Assembly (NCBI RefSeq): GCF_029836165.1
Contig: NZ_JAOEBG010000009.1
Span: 1-64,000 of the forward strand
Direction of reading: 5' to 3'
Length of the DNA: 64,000 bases
Origin: Pseudomonas sp. GD04091
GTDB taxonomy: Bacteria; Pseudomonadota; Gammaproteobacteria; Pseudomonadales; Pseudomonadaceae
Below the pieces are notes generated by a model. It worked only from the letters and a program-made list of their open reading frames with translations. It was not told where the DNA came from and did not search any database. The number at the start of each line of letters is the position of its first letter. Positions within the stretch are counted from its first letter, which is position 1. This document shows positions 37,339 to 47,192 of this stretch, in pieces. Made by a program: the position numbers and the translations under genes.

Positions 37339-38019
37339 TCAGACCTCGGCCCAGCGGCGCAGCAGGTTGTGGTAGGTGCCGGTCAGCTGCAGCAGCGAGG
37401 GATGCTCCGGCACATCGGCGGTGAGCTGGCGGATGGCATTATCCATCTCGAACAGCAAGGTGCGCTGGCTGTCCTCGCGCACCAGGCTCTGAGTCCAGAA
37501 GAACGCCGCGTAGCGCGCGCCACGCGTGACCGGATTGACCTTGTGCAGGCTGCTCCCCGGGTACAGCACCATGTCACCGGCCGCCAGCTTGACCTGCTGC
37601 ACGCCGTAAGTGTCCTGGATCACCAGCTCCCCGCCGTCGTAGCTGTCCGGGTCGCTGAGAAACAGGGTCGAGGACAGGTCGGTGCGTATGCGCTCAGGGC
37701 TGCCCTTGGGCTGGCGCAAGGCATTGTCGATGTGGAAATCGAAATTGCCCCCTTCGCGGTAGCAGTTGACCAGTGGTGGAAACACCTTGTGTGGCAGGGC
37801 CGCCGACATGAACAGCGGGTTGCGCCACAGCCGCTCGATCAACGCGTCGCCGATCTCCTTGGCCAGCGCGTGGCCCTCGGGTAGCTGCAGGTTGTGCTTG
37901 GCCTTGGCCGACTGATACCCGGCCGTGATCTTGCCGTCGGCCCAGTCGGCCTGCTCCAGGGCCTGGCGGATGCGCGAGATTTCATCGGCGTCGAACAGAC
38001 CGGGGATATGAAGCAGCAT
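37339..38019 (-). CDS. piuC: Fe(II)/2-oxoglutarate-dependent PKHD-type hydroxylase PiuC
   Basis: The product is 226 residues from the ATG at 38019 ([14 protein letters not shown]), the usual N-terminus of the family; the frame reaches 38076 but the extra 19 residues are not conserved in my memory. The iron facial triad is H96 and D98 (FDFHIDNA) with H159 (SSLHKVNPV), and R169 should hold 2-oxoglutarate. PiuC proteins are iron-repressed and accompany catecholate-type receptors. The gene is divergent from piuA across a 218-base region with a Fur-like site. Confidence 0.93.
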   Translation of the reverse strand: MLLHIPGLFDADEISRIRQALEQADWADGKITAGYQSAKAKHNLQLPEGHALAKEIGDALIERLWRNPLFMSAALPHKVFPPLVNCYREGGNFDFHIDNALRQPKGSPERIRTDLSSTLFLSDPDSYDGGELVIQDTYGVQQVKLAAGDMVLYPGSSLHKVNPVTRGARYAAFFWTQSLVREDSQRTLLFEMDNAIRQLTADVPEHPSLLQLTGTYHNLLRRWAEV

Positions 38020-38044
38020 GGCGGCACCTGGTGCGAAGTGGGGA

Positions 38045-38063
38045 GACAATGATATTGATTCCC
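38045..38063. promoter_or_regulatory. Fur box between piuC and piuA
   Basis: GACAATGATATTGATTCCC matches the 19-bp Fur consensus at 14 positions. It lies 26 bases upstream of piuC. A weaker match (about 11 of 19) sits at 38159-38177 nearer piuA. Confidence 0.6.
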
Positions 38064-38237
38064 TTTTACTCACCACAACCCCCCATCAGTGGAGCACGAC
38101 GAATGAGACCGGAAAAACCGTAAGGTAAAATTGTAAAGAATGTAAATTTCTGGCGAATGGTAACGCTTCTCAATTGTTCGTTACAATCACTTACATTATG
38201 ATCCGCGGCCTTCATACCTTGGGGAAGGTCAATAACA

Positions 38238-40541
38238 ATGCGTCACGTGCCATCTGCTGTGAGTTCACCACGTCTGCTCGCCTCCGCCATCGGCATGGCG
38301 ATCACCGCCACTTCCGCCTATGCCGCCGATCCTGCCGCCAGTGCTGCCATCACCCTCGACGCCACCAGCGTCAACGGCAAGGCCGAGCAGTCCAGCACCG
38401 ACTACAAGGTCGAGAAGGCCGCCTCGCAGAAGTACACCGCGCCGCTGGTGGACACCCCGCGCTCGGTCACCGTGATCCCGCAGCAGGTGATCAAGGACAC
38501 CAACGCCCTGAACCTGCAGGATGCCCTGCGCACCGTGCCCGGCATCACCTTCGGCGCCGGCGAAGGCGGCAACCCGCAAGGCGACCGCCCGTTCATCCGC
38601 GGCTTCGACGCCCAGGGCGACACCTACCTGGACGGCGTGCGCGACACCGGCGCCCAGACCCGCGAAATCTTCGCCATCGAGTCGGTCGAAGTGGCCAAGG
38701 GCCCCAACTCGGCCATCGGTGGCCGCGGCGCGGCGGGCGGCACCATCAACCTGGTGAGCAAGCGCGCGCACCTGGGCAACTCGCTCGATGGCGCCTGGAC
38801 CTGGGGCAGCGACCAGACCCAGCGCTACACCTTCGATGGCAACTACCAGTTCAGCGACACCGTGGCCGGGCGCCTCAACCTGATGACCCACGAGAGCAAC
38901 GTCGCCGGTCGCGACAAGGTCAACTACGACCGCTGGGGCATCGCCCCGTCCCTGGCCTTCGGCCTGGGCACGCCGACCCGCGTCAACCTCGACTACTACC
39001 ACCTGGAAAGCGACGACCTGCCGGACGCGGGGATCCCCTACACCGTGCCGACCGGCGGCACCGGCAACCGCACCTCCGCCGACCCGAGCAAGCCATACGC
39101 AGGCGGTGATCACGACAACTTCTACGGCCTGACCGGTCGCGACTTCCGCAAGACCCGGGTGGACATCGCCACCTTCGCCATCGAGCACGACCTGAGCGAC
39201 TCGCTGACCGTCAAGAACACCCTGCGTCACGGCAACAGCATGCAGGACTACATCCTGACCCAGCCCGACGACAGCAAGGGCAACGTCAACAACGGCAGCG
39301 TCTGGCGCCGCGCCAACACCCGTGTCGGCAATACCGCCACCACCACCAACCAGACCGACCTGTTCGGCGAGTTCTACCTGGGTGGCCTGAAGAACAGCTT
39401 CTCCACCGGCATCGAACTGAGCCGCGAAGAAAGCAAGCGCTCCAGCTACAACGTCGACACCAACACCGGTGGCGCGACCTCCAGCACCTGCACCCCCGGC
39501 ATGATCGGCGCCAGCAGCGGCTACAACTGCACCTCGCTCGGCAACCCGAACCCGGACGATCCGTGGAACGGCGCCATCTCGCGCAACTACGCCGGCACCG
39601 ACACCAAGAGCAACACTCGCGCCCTGTACGTGTTCGACACCCTGGAGCTGACGCCCCAGTGGCTGCTGAACATGGGCCTGCGCTATGACCACTTCGACAC
39701 CGAGTACCGCGGCTACAACGCCGATGGCAGCACTTCGGTGAACAGCAAGGGCATCGCCGCCAAGGGCAAGGACACCAGCGAGTTCATCACCGGCCAGCTG
39801 GGCCTGGTATGGAAGCCGGCGGACAACGGCAGCATCTACGTGTCCTACGCCACCTCCGCCACGCCACCCGGAGCGCTGCTCGGCGAAGGCATGGAAGGCA
39901 ACGCGCTGCCGAACACCACCGACCGCGCCGGCAACCTGCTCAGCAGCGACATGGAGCCGGAAGAAACCACCAACTACGAGATCGGCACCAAGTGGGACCT
40001 GCTCGACGAGCGCCTGGCCCTGACCGCCGCGCTGTTCCGCACCGAGAAGGAAAACGCTCGGGTGCAGGTCGGTACCACCACCTACGAGAACGTCGGCGAG
40101 ACCCGCGTGCAGGGCATCGAGCTGTCGGCCAGCGGCAAGATCACCGAGAAATGGCAGGTGTTCGCCGGCTACACCTACATGCAGGCCCGCCAGATCGACG
40201 GCGGCGCACTGGGCAAGGTCAACGACGGCAACCAGTTGCCGAACACGCCGAACAACAGCGCCAGCCTGTGGACCACCTACCAGGTCACGCCGAAGTTCAC
40301 CGTCGGTGGCGGCGCCTTCTACGTGGACGATGTCTATGGCAGCGTGGCCAACACCACCATGGTCGACAGCTACGTGCGCTACGACGCCATGGCCGCCTAC
40401 AAGCTGACCAAGAACATCGACCTGCAACTGAACGTGCAGAACCTCACCAACGAGGTCTACTACGACAAGGCGTTCTCCACCCATTTCGCCAACCAGGCGG
40501 CGGGACGGACCGCGTTGCTGACCACCAGCGTGCATTTCTGA
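38238..40541 (+). CDS. piuA: TonB-dependent catecholate siderophore receptor PiuA/Fiu
   Basis: The 767-residue outer membrane protein has a signal sequence (ending near AYAADP), then a plug with TPRSVTVIPQQVIKDTNALN and NSAIGGRGAAGGTINLVSKR, and a barrel ending in TSVHF. The receptor lacks an STN domain. Fiu and PiuA import catechol-iron complexes and are the entry route for siderophore-linked beta-lactams. It lies between piuC and piuB as in P. aeruginosa, which supports the assignment. Confidence 0.92.
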   Translation: MRHVPSAVSSPRLLASAIGMAITATSAYAADPAASAAITLDATSVNGKAEQSSTDYKVEKAASQKYTAPLVDTPRSVTVIPQQVIKDTNALNLQDALRTVPGITFGAGEGGNPQGDRPFIRGFDAQGDTYLDGVRDTGAQTREIFAIESVEVAKGPNSAIGGRGAAGGTINLVSKRAHLGNSLDGAWTWGSDQTQRYTFDGNYQFSDTVAGRLNLMTHESNVAGRDKVNYDRWGIAPSLAFGLGTPTRVNLDYYHLESDDLPDAGIPYTVPTGGTGNRTSADPSKPYAGGDHDNFYGLTGRDFRKTRVDIATFAIEHDLSDSLTVKNTLRHGNSMQDYILTQPDDSKGNVNNGSVWRRANTRVGNTATTTNQTDLFGEFYLGGLKNSFSTGIELSREESKRSSYNVDTNTGGATSSTCTPGMIGASSGYNCTSLGNPNPDDPWNGAISRNYAGTDTKSNTRALYVFDTLELTPQWLLNMGLRYDHFDTEYRGYNADGSTSVNSKGIAAKGKDTSEFITGQLGLVWKPADNGSIYVSYATSATPPGALLGEGMEGNALPNTTDRAGNLLSSDMEPEETTNYEIGTKWDLLDERLALTAALFRTEKENARVQVGTTTYENVGETRVQGIELSASGKITEKWQVFAGYTYMQARQIDGGALGKVNDGNQLPNTPNNSASLWTTYQVTPKFTVGGGAFYVDDVYGSVANTTMVDSYVRYDAMAAYKLTKNIDLQLNVQNLTNEVYYDKAFSTHFANQAAGRTALLTTSVHF

Positions 40542-40586
40542 TGTAAGCGGCGCCTGCACCGGCCGCTTCGCGGGCACAGGACACCC

Positions 40587-40616
40587 GCCCCGTTCATTCC
40601 CGTGAACGGGGCGTTT
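40587..40616 (+). terminator. Stem-loop after piuA
   Basis: Perfect 10-base arms at 40587-40596 and 40603-40612 enclose a 6-base loop; the T-run after it is short, so read-through into piuB is possible. Confidence 0.65.
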
Positions 40617-40674
40617 GCGTATCAAGGCATAATGCGTGCCGCGCGGTCTGCGGCGGTTTGACAAGGTGATCGAT

Positions 40675-43230
40675 GTGGTGAAGAAGACGCTGTTCCAATT
40701 GCACTGGTTCTTTGGCATCACCGCTGGCCTGGTGCTGGCGCTGATGGGCATCACCGGTGCCATCTGGTCGTTCCAGGAGGAACTGCTGCGCGCATTCAAT
40801 ACCGAGGTGCTCAAGGTCGAGGTGCGCCAGGAAGGCGTGCTGCCGCCGGCCGAACTGGTGCGCCGGGTCGAGGCCGCGCAAGGCGACAAGATCTCCATGC
40901 TCTGGGTCGACACCCGTGAAGGCAACGCCGCGCGGATCTTCTTCACGCCCGCCCCCGGCGAACGCCGCGGCGAGCTGCGTTATGCCGATCCGTATACCGG
41001 CGAGCTCAAGGGCGAGGTGGCCGGCCTGGGCTTCTTCAACTTCGTGCTCAATCTGCACCGCTTCCTGGCCATGGGCGATACGGGCCGGCAGATCACCGGC
41101 GCCTGCACCCTGATGCTGATCTTCTTCTGCCTGTCCGGCCTGTACCTGCGCTGGCCGCGCAAGGCGCTGAACTGGCGGACCTGGCTGACCCTGGACTGGG
41201 CGAAGAAAGGTCGCGCGTTCAACTGGGACCTGCACGCGGTGTTCGGCACCTGGTGCCTGCTGTTCTACCTGCTGTTCGCCCTGACCGGGTTGTTCTGGTC
41301 CTACGAGTGGTACCGCCAGGGCCTGAACGCCCTGCTGGCCGACCAGCCCGCCGCCGGCGAGCAGAAGCGTGGCGAAGGCCGTGGCGGCCGTCATGGTCCA
41401 CCCAAGGTGGACAACAACGCCCCACCACTGCTGGTGGACTATGACGCCATCTGGAGCAACCTCAAGGAGGCCGCCGGCCCGGGTCTGGCCACCTACAACC
41501 TGCGTCTGCCACCAGCGGGCGGACAACCGGCGACCCTGTTCTACCTGTTGCAGGGCGCCGACCATGAGCGCGCCTTGAATACCCTGACCCTCGATCCGGC
41601 CAACGGCCAGATCAAGCGTCACGAACGCTACACCGACAAGTCGTTCAAGGCCCAGCTGCTGCAGAGCGTCTACGCGCTGCATGTGGGCAGCTACTTCGGC
41701 CTGCCGGGGCGGATCATCGTCACCATCGCCAGCCTGACCATGCCACTGTTCTTCGTCACTGGCTGGCTGCTGTACCTCGACCGCCGACGCAAGAAGCGCC
41801 AGGTTCGCGCCGCCCGCGGCGCAGTGGGTGCTGCCATCGACAGCCGCGACAGCTGGTTGATCGGCTTCGCCAGCCAGAGCGGTTTCGCCGAACAGTTGGC
41901 CTGGCAGAGCGCCGGGCAACTGCAAGCCGCCGGCGTGCCCGTGCAGGTGCGGCCGCTGGCCGACCTGGGCGAGCCCGAACTGCGCCAGGCCAATCGCGCG
42001 CTGTTCGTGGTCAGCACCTTTGGCGACGGCGAAGCACCCGACAGTGCCCGTGGCTTCGAGCGCAAGGTGCTCGGCCAGCCCTGGGCGCTGGAGCATCTGG
42101 ACTATGCCGTGCTCGCTCTGGGCGACCGCCAGTACCCGCACTTCTGCGGCTTCGCCCGTCGTCTGCAGGCCTGGCTCGCCGAGCGCGGCGCCACCAGCGC
42201 CTTCAGCCCGGTGGAAGTGGACAACGCCGACCCTGCAGCCTTGCAGCTATGGCAACAGGAACTGGCGCAACTGACGGGTGCGCACCCGGTCGCCGCCTGG
42301 CAGCCGCCGAGCTTCGGCAACTGGCGCCTGCTGCGCCGTGATTTGCTCAATCCGGGCAGCCAGGGCGCGCCGGTGTACTTGCTTGGCCTGCAGGCCGAGA
42401 CGCCTGGCGCATGGGAGGCAGGCGACCTGATCGAGATCCTGCCGCGCCACGGCCAGCCACGTGTCGATGCCCTGCTCGCAGGTCTGGGCCTCGACCCGCA
42501 AAGCCCGGTGCAGCTGGACGGTTTGCAGGAGACCCTGGTCCAGGCGTTGGCCAGCCGCCAGCTGCCGACCAGCCGCGAACATCTGATCGGCCTGCACGCG
42601 CAGGCACTGGTCGACGCACTGATCCCGCTGGCCGCTCGCGACTACTCGATCGCCTCCATCGCCAGCGATGGCGTGCTGGAGCTGATCGTGCGCCAGGAGC
42701 GCCACGCCGATGGCACATTGGGCCTGGGCTCCGGTTGGCTAACCGAGCACTTGCCATTGCAGGGAACCGCCAGTGGGCGCCTGCGCCGCAACAGCGGCTT
42801 CCATCTGCCAGCGGACTCGGCCCCCATGGTGCTGATCGGCAACGGCACCGGCCTGGCGGGCCTGCGCAGCCTGCTCAAGGCACGCATCGTCGCCGGTGAG
42901 CAGCGCAACTGGCTGCTGTTCGGCGAACGCAACCGAGCCCACGACCTGCTGTGTGGCGACGAACTGCAAGACTGGCAGCGCAAGGGCGATCTGCAACGGC
43001 TGGACCTGGCGTTCTCGCGGGACCAGGCGGAAAAAGTCTATGTGCAGGATGTGCTGCTGCAGCAGGCCGCCGAGCTCAAGCGCTGGATCGAGGATGGCGC
43101 CTGTGTGTATGTCTGCGGCAGCCTGCAAGGCATGGCGGCCGGGGTAGACGCGGCGTTGCAAGGGATCCTCGGCGAAGCCGCCGTGCAGCAGCTGGTCGAG
43201 GATGGGCGGTACCGGCGGGATGTGTACTGA
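40675..43230 (+). CDS. piuB: PiuB-type membrane flavoreductase: PepSY-TM fused to flavodoxin and FAD/NAD(P)H reductase
   Basis: The product is about 851 residues from GTG 40675 or the adjacent GTG, preceded by AAGG at 40663-40666; a reading back to 40636 is possible. The N-terminal half is a PepSY-associated membrane unit with about four helices ([20 protein letters not shown] and [20 protein letters not shown]). A flavodoxin-like domain follows ([34 protein letters not shown]), then a CPR/CysJ-like FAD-NAD(P)H reductase with [12 protein letters not shown] and [13 protein letters not shown]. It could pass NADPH electrons through the membrane to reduce ferric siderophores in the periplasm; this is inference from the fold and its iron neighbours. 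Confidence 0.85.
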   Translation: MVKKTLFQLHWFFGITAGLVLALMGITGAIWSFQEELLRAFNTEVLKVEVRQEGVLPPAELVRRVEAAQGDKISMLWVDTREGNAARIFFTPAPGERRGELRYADPYTGELKGEVAGLGFFNFVLNLHRFLAMGDTGRQITGACTLMLIFFCLSGLYLRWPRKALNWRTWLTLDWAKKGRAFNWDLHAVFGTWCLLFYLLFALTGLFWSYEWYRQGLNALLADQPAAGEQKRGEGRGGRHGPPKVDNNAPPLLVDYDAIWSNLKEAAGPGLATYNLRLPPAGGQPATLFYLLQGADHERALNTLTLDPANGQIKRHERYTDKSFKAQLLQSVYALHVGSYFGLPGRIIVTIASLTMPLFFVTGWLLYLDRRRKKRQVRAARGAVGAAIDSRDSWLIGFASQSGFAEQLAWQSAGQLQAAGVPVQVRPLADLGEPELRQANRALFVVSTFGDGEAPDSARGFERKVLGQPWALEHLDYAVLALGDRQYPHFCGFARRLQAWLAERGATSAFSPVEVDNADPAALQLWQQELAQLTGAHPVAAWQPPSFGNWRLLRRDLLNPGSQGAPVYLLGLQAETPGAWEAGDLIEILPRHGQPRVDALLAGLGLDPQSPVQLDGLQETLVQALASRQLPTSREHLIGLHAQALVDALIPLAARDYSIASIASDGVLELIVRQERHADGTLGLGSGWLTEHLPLQGTASGRLRRNSGFHLPADSAPMVLIGNGTGLAGLRSLLKARIVAGEQRNWLLFGERNRAHDLLCGDELQDWQRKGDLQRLDLAFSRDQAEKVYVQDVLLQQAAELKRWIEDGACVYVCGSLQGMAAGVDAALQGILGEAAVQQLVEDGRYRRDVY

Positions 43231-43255
43231 ATCACACCTGAGCTGACGACTCAGC

Positions 43256-43375
43256 CCCTGGGGGAGCGGCCTTGCGTCGCGATGGGCTGCGAAGCAGCCC
43301 CAGGATATTGAAAACATTCAAAGTTGCTGGGGCCGCTATGCGGCCCATCGCGACGCAAGGCCGCTCCCACAGAGA
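43256..43375. repeat. REP-type inverted repeat with perfect 26-bp arms
   Basis: Arms 43262-43287 and 43343-43368 pair perfectly, with the core GGCCTTGCGTCGCGATGGGC. It lies between the convergent ends of piuB and the amidase gene. Confidence 0.85.
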
Positions 43376-43387
43376 GCCGGTGGCGTC

Positions 43388-44179
43388 TTAGTGCAATTCG
43401 AAGGTATCGGCATCCAGGTTGGCCGGGAACCGTGCGCGGTACGCCGCCAGTTCCGCCGCCCGCAGCACCACGGTAAACACCCCGTCGGCTTCCCCCGCGC
43501 TCAGCAGGCTCTCGCCCTGGAAGTCCAGTACCTGGCTGTCACCAGAATAGGCAAAGCCCTTGCCATCGGTGCCGACCCGGTTCACCGCCGCCACGAAGCA
43601 CAGGTTCTCGATCCCCCGCGCCGGCAACAGGCGGTTCCAGTGCATGCGCCGCGCCGCCGGCCAGTTGGCTGTGTACAGCAGCAGGTCGGTGTCCTGGGCA
43701 TCGCGGCTCCACACCGGGAAGCGCAGGTCGTAGCAGATCAACGGGCGAATGCGCCAGCCCTTGAGCTCGAACTGCACCTGACGCTCGCCAGGGGTGTAGT
43801 GCTTGTGCTCGCCGGCCATGCGGAACAGATGGCGCTTGTCGTAGTGCAGGATCTCGCCGTCCGGACGCGCCCACAGCAGGCGGTTGCGGTGGCTGCCATC
43901 GGCGGCCTGGATGATCACGCTGCCGGTGATCACCGCGCCAGCCTTCTTCGCCTGGGCCTTGAGCCACTTGTAGGTCGGGCCGTTTTCCGGCTCGGCCAGG
44001 CTTTCGGAGTCCATCGAGAAGCCGGTGGTGAACATCTCCGGCAGGATCACCAGGTCCACTTCGCCGGCCTGCCCGATCAACTCCTCGAAGTGCGCGTAGT
44101 TGGCTTCGCGGTCGTGCCAGGCCAGGGTGGTCTGCACCAGGGCGATTTTCAGGTTCGGCAGTTCACTCAGATCGCGCAT
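43388..44179 (-). CDS. Omega-amidase of the nitrilase superfamily (YafV-like)
   Basis: The 263-residue enzyme has the nitrilase catalytic triad E48 (ILPEMFTTGF), K115 (HYDKRHLF) and C149 (RPLICYDLRFPVWSR). The family hydrolyses alpha-ketoglutaramate and alpha-ketosuccinamate to the dicarboxylic keto acid and ammonia. It overlaps the aminotransferase gene by 13 bases, and such pairing couples glutamine-dependent transamination (for example of methionine's keto acid in salvage) to removal of the product. The assignment is firm; the physiological partner is inferred. Confidence 0.88.
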   Translation of the reverse strand: MRDLSELPNLKIALVQTTLAWHDREANYAHFEELIGQAGEVDLVILPEMFTTGFSMDSESLAEPENGPTYKWLKAQAKKAGAVITGSVIIQAADGSHRNRLLWARPDGEILHYDKRHLFRMAGEHKHYTPGERQVQFELKGWRIRPLICYDLRFPVWSRDAQDTDLLLYTANWPAARRMHWNRLLPARGIENLCFVAAVNRVGTDGKGFAYSGDSQVLDFQGESLLSAGEADGVFTVVLRAAELAAYRARFPANLDADTFELH

Positions 44180-45315
44180 AGTCTTTCCGCTGCCTGTCGC
44201 AGCGTCTCCTCACGTTTGGCAAAGCACAGGCGTACCAGGCGTTGCTCGGGGATGGGTTGCTGGTAGAACACCGACACCGGAATGCTGGCCACGCCATGCT
44301 CACGGGTCAGCCACAGGGCCATGTCGACATCGTTCAGGTCGGGCCGGATCTGCGAATAGTCCACCAGTTGGAAATAGGTGCCCGGCGTGCGGGTGAAGGT
44401 GAAGCGCGATGCCTGCAGCAGGTCGCAGAACAGGTCGCGCTTGGCCTGGTAGAAGCCCGGCAGTTCGTCGATATGCTCGGGATGCTCGGCCATGAAGTCG
44501 GCCAGCGCGCACTGCAGCGGCGTCACCCCGCAGAAGTTGACGTACTGGTGCACCTTGCGCAGCTCTGCGCTGAGCGCCGGCGGCGCGACCACGTAGCCGG
44601 TCTTCCAGCCGGTGACGTGATAGGTCTTGCCGAACGAGCTGACGACGAACGCCCGCGAGTAGAGTTGCGGGTGGGCCAGCACGCTGGCGTGCCGCATGCC
44701 GTCGTAGATCAGGTGCTCGTACACCTCGTCGCTGATCAGGTAGATGTCGCGGTCACCGATCAGCGTCGCCAGCTGGTCAAGGTCGTCACGGCTGATCAGC
44801 GCGCCGCTGGGGTTGTGCGGCGAATTGAGGATGACCATGCGCGTGCGCGGGCTGAGGGCGTCGCTGAAGCGCTGCCAGTCGATGCTGAAGCGGCCGTCGG
44901 TGAGCGGGACATGAACGCAGCGGCCACCGGCCAGTTCCACCGAAGGCTCGTAGCTGTCGTAGCTGGGATCGAGGACGATGACCTCGTCACCTGCGTGGAT
45001 CACCGCCTGGATGGCGCAGAAGATGGCCTCGGTGGCGCCGGGGGTGATGGTCACTTCCTGATCAGCGTCGAGGCTCACGCCATACAACCGGGCGATCTTC
45101 GCCGCCACCTGCTGGCGCAACGCCGGCAAGCCGGTCATGGGCGAATACTGGTTGTGCCCGGCGGCCACGTGCCGGCCCACCGCGTCGAGCAGGGCCTGGG
45201 GGCCGTTGAAGTCAGGAAAGCCTTGCGAGAGGTTGAGCGCGCCGGTCTGCACGGCCAGCTGCGACATGGTGGTGAAGATGGTCGTGCCGACGTTCGGCAG
45301 TTTGCTGCGGATCAT
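44167..45315 (-). CDS. PLP-dependent methionine/glutamine aminotransferase (YbdL-like)
   Basis: The 382-residue class I aminotransferase has the substrate-binding region LNLSQGFPDFNGP near the N-terminus, the PLP phosphate/ring contacts NSPHNPSGA and ISDEVYEHLIYDG, and the PLP lysine in VSSFGKTYHVTGWKTGYVV. It most resembles E. coli YbdL and kynurenine/glutamine transaminase K, which accept methionine, glutamine and aromatic amino acids. With the overlapping omega-amidase it forms a functional pair. The ATG at 45315 begins MIRSKLPNVGTTIFTTMSQL, typical of YbdL. Confidence 0.88.
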   Translation of the reverse strand: MIRSKLPNVGTTIFTTMSQLAVQTGALNLSQGFPDFNGPQALLDAVGRHVAAGHNQYSPMTGLPALRQQVAAKIARLYGVSLDADQEVTITPGATEAIFCAIQAVIHAGDEVIVLDPSYDSYEPSVELAGGRCVHVPLTDGRFSIDWQRFSDALSPRTRMVILNSPHNPSGALISRDDLDQLATLIGDRDIYLISDEVYEHLIYDGMRHASVLAHPQLYSRAFVVSSFGKTYHVTGWKTGYVVAPPALSAELRKVHQYVNFCGVTPLQCALADFMAEHPEHIDELPGFYQAKRDLFCDLLQASRFTFTRTPGTYFQLVDYSQIRPDLNDVDMALWLTREHGVASIPVSVFYQQPIPEQRLVRLCFAKREETLRQAAERLCAI

Positions 45316-45455
45316 GGAGCCCTCTTTCCTGGGGTTTGTCCGGCACGGAGTGGAGTCCGAGCATAGCGGATCGAGCAGTCAGGAAAAAGGTTGAAACAAT
45401 AGGGGGATTGCGGTGGGTCAACGTGTAGGGGGCGATCAGGATTTACGCACCTCCC

Positions 45456-45577
45456 TGCAGGAGCGGGCCTTGCGTCGCGAAAGGGCTGCGCAGCAGCCCC
45501 AGGGTTCAGCAGGACTGCAAGATAGCCGGGGCTGCTTTGCAGCCCTTTCGCGACACAAGGCCGCTCCCACAGGGGGT
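45456..45577. repeat. REP-type inverted repeat
   Basis: Two opposed units, GAGCGGGCCTTGCGTCGCGA and the complement of GAGCGGCCTTGTGTCGCGAA, flank about 40 bases. It lies between the aminotransferase start and the der stop, downstream of der. Confidence 0.78.
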
Positions 45578-45611
45578 TCGCATGGCCTGAGTGGCGCACG
45601 CCAAGCGGTTG

Positions 45612-47075
45612 CTAGCGCTTGTCGCGGCGCTTCTTCTCGGCCTTCTTGTGGTGCGACATCAAGCGGCGCTTCTTGTTGACCTGGCGATCGGTGAGGGTGT
45701 TCTTCTTGCCCTCGAACGGGTTGTCACCGCCCTTGTACTCGATACGGATCGGCGTGCCGACCAGCTTGAGCACCCGGCGGTAGGTGTTCTCCAGGTAACG
45801 CGAGTAGGAGTTGGGGATCTTGTCGGTCTGGTTGCCGTGGATCACGATCAACGGCGGGTTGGCGCCACCCAGGTGGGCATAGCGCAGCTTGATCCGGCGA
45901 CCATTGACCAGCGGCGGCTGGTGCACGCTGATGGCGTCTTCCAGAATCTGCGTCAGGCGGCTGGTCGGCCAGCGGGTCACCGCCGACTTGAACGCGGCCT
46001 GCACCGACTTGTACAGATGGCCCACGCCGGTGCCGTGCAGCGCCGAGATGAAGTGGATGTCGGCGAAGTCGACGAAGAACAGCCGGCGTTCCAGTTCGGT
46101 CTTCACATAGTCGCGCTCACCCGACTCCATGCCGTCCCACTTGTTCAGGGCGATGACCACGGCGCGGCCGGCGTCCAGGGCGAAGCCCAGCAGGTTGAGG
46201 TCATGGTCGACCACCCCTTCGCGGGCGTCCATGACGAAGATCACCACGTTGGCGTCCTTGATCGCCTGCAGGGTCTTCACCACCGAGAACTTCTCGACTT
46301 CCTCGTGGATCTTGCCGCGCTTGCGCACGCCGGCGGTGTCGATGAAGGTGTACTTCTCGCCATCACGCTCGAACGGGATGTAGATACTGTCGCGGGTGGT
46401 GCCTGGCTGATCGTACACCACCACGCGCTCTTCGCCGAGCATGCGGTTGACCAGGGTCGACTTGCCCACGTTGGGGCGGCCGATGATGGCGATCTTGATG
46501 CCATCTTTCTCGCTCGGACCGGGGATACGCGTGGCTTCCTCGCCTTCGGCGACATCCTCGTCGAGGGCTTCTTCCTCTGGGTCACGGGGAATATGGCCGA
46601 GCAGCGACTCCATCAGGGCGTTGATACCACGGCCCTGGGAGCCCGCCACCGGAATGGCGTTGCCCATGCCCAGCGGCGAGAACTCGGCGCGGGCGATATC
46701 GGGGTCGATGTTGTCGATCTTGTTGGCGACCAACACCGCTTCCTTGTTCCGCTTGCGCAGGTGATCGGCGATCATCTGGTCGGCGGCGGTCATGCCGGCA
46801 CGGGCATCGACCAGGAACAGCACGTAGTCGGCTTCCTCGATGGCCATCAGCGACTGCTCGGCCATCTTCTCGTCCATGCCCACCTCGTCACCGGTGATAC
46901 CGCCGGTGTCGATGAGGATGTAGGAACGACCCTGCCAGCTGGCATCACCATACTGGCGGTCACGGGTCAGGCCCGACAGGTCACCGACGATGGCATCGCG
47001 GGTCTTGGTCAAGCGGTTGAACATGGTGGATTTGCCGACATTGGGCCGGCCCACCAGGGCGATTACGGGAACCAT
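45612..47075 (-). CDS. der: Ribosome-assembly GTPase Der (EngA)
   Basis: The product is 487 residues from the ATG at 47075 ([20 protein letters not shown]); a start four codons earlier is less likely. It has two GTPase domains in tandem: G1 GRPNVGKST twice, G3 DTGG and DTAG, G4 NKID and NKWD. A C-terminal KH-like domain follows, ending in a basic tail ([11 protein letters not shown]). It acts in 50S subunit maturation and is essential in most bacteria. It lies downstream of bamB in the order common to gamma-proteobacteria. Confidence 0.98.
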   Translation of the reverse strand: MVPVIALVGRPNVGKSTMFNRLTKTRDAIVGDLSGLTRDRQYGDASWQGRSYILIDTGGITGDEVGMDEKMAEQSLMAIEEADYVLFLVDARAGMTAADQMIADHLRKRNKEAVLVANKIDNIDPDIARAEFSPLGMGNAIPVAGSQGRGINALMESLLGHIPRDPEEEALDEDVAEGEEATRIPGPSEKDGIKIAIIGRPNVGKSTLVNRMLGEERVVVYDQPGTTRDSIYIPFERDGEKYTFIDTAGVRKRGKIHEEVEKFSVVKTLQAIKDANVVIFVMDAREGVVDHDLNLLGFALDAGRAVVIALNKWDGMESGERDYVKTELERRLFFVDFADIHFISALHGTGVGHLYKSVQAAFKSAVTRWPTSRLTQILEDAISVHQPPLVNGRRIKLRYAHLGGANPPLIVIHGNQTDKIPNSYSRYLENTYRRVLKLVGTPIRIEYKGGDNPFEGKKNTLTDRQVNKKRRLMSHHKKAEKKRRDKR

Positions 47076-47110
47076 GCGGCTCTCCACTCTTGAATTCTTG
47101 AAAATGCAAA

Positions 47111-47182
47111 GGCCGCTGCAAGGCAGCGGCCGGTATTCGGGCGGCGCGTCACGCGCCGCAGCCCGGGGCTGGTCAGAGCCCC
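47111..47182. other. Three consecutive hairpins in the bamB-der gap
   Basis: Perfect stems occur at 47111-47131 (9 bp, loop AAG), 47141-47159 (9 bp around a single C) and 47165-47182 (6 bp). There is no T-run on the leftward strand. They could limit or process transcripts between bamB and der. Confidence 0.65.
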
Positions 47183-47192
47183 AAGCTTAGCT

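Noticed and set aside
36796..37884. Rightward frame over the Sel1 and piuC genes
   Set aside because: It overlaps two genes with clear family signatures on the other strand and has antisense-type composition.
38265..40946. 893-residue antisense frame over piuA
   Set aside because: Val/Ala/Gly-rich shadow of the receptor gene, which has a signal peptide and TonB-receptor features.
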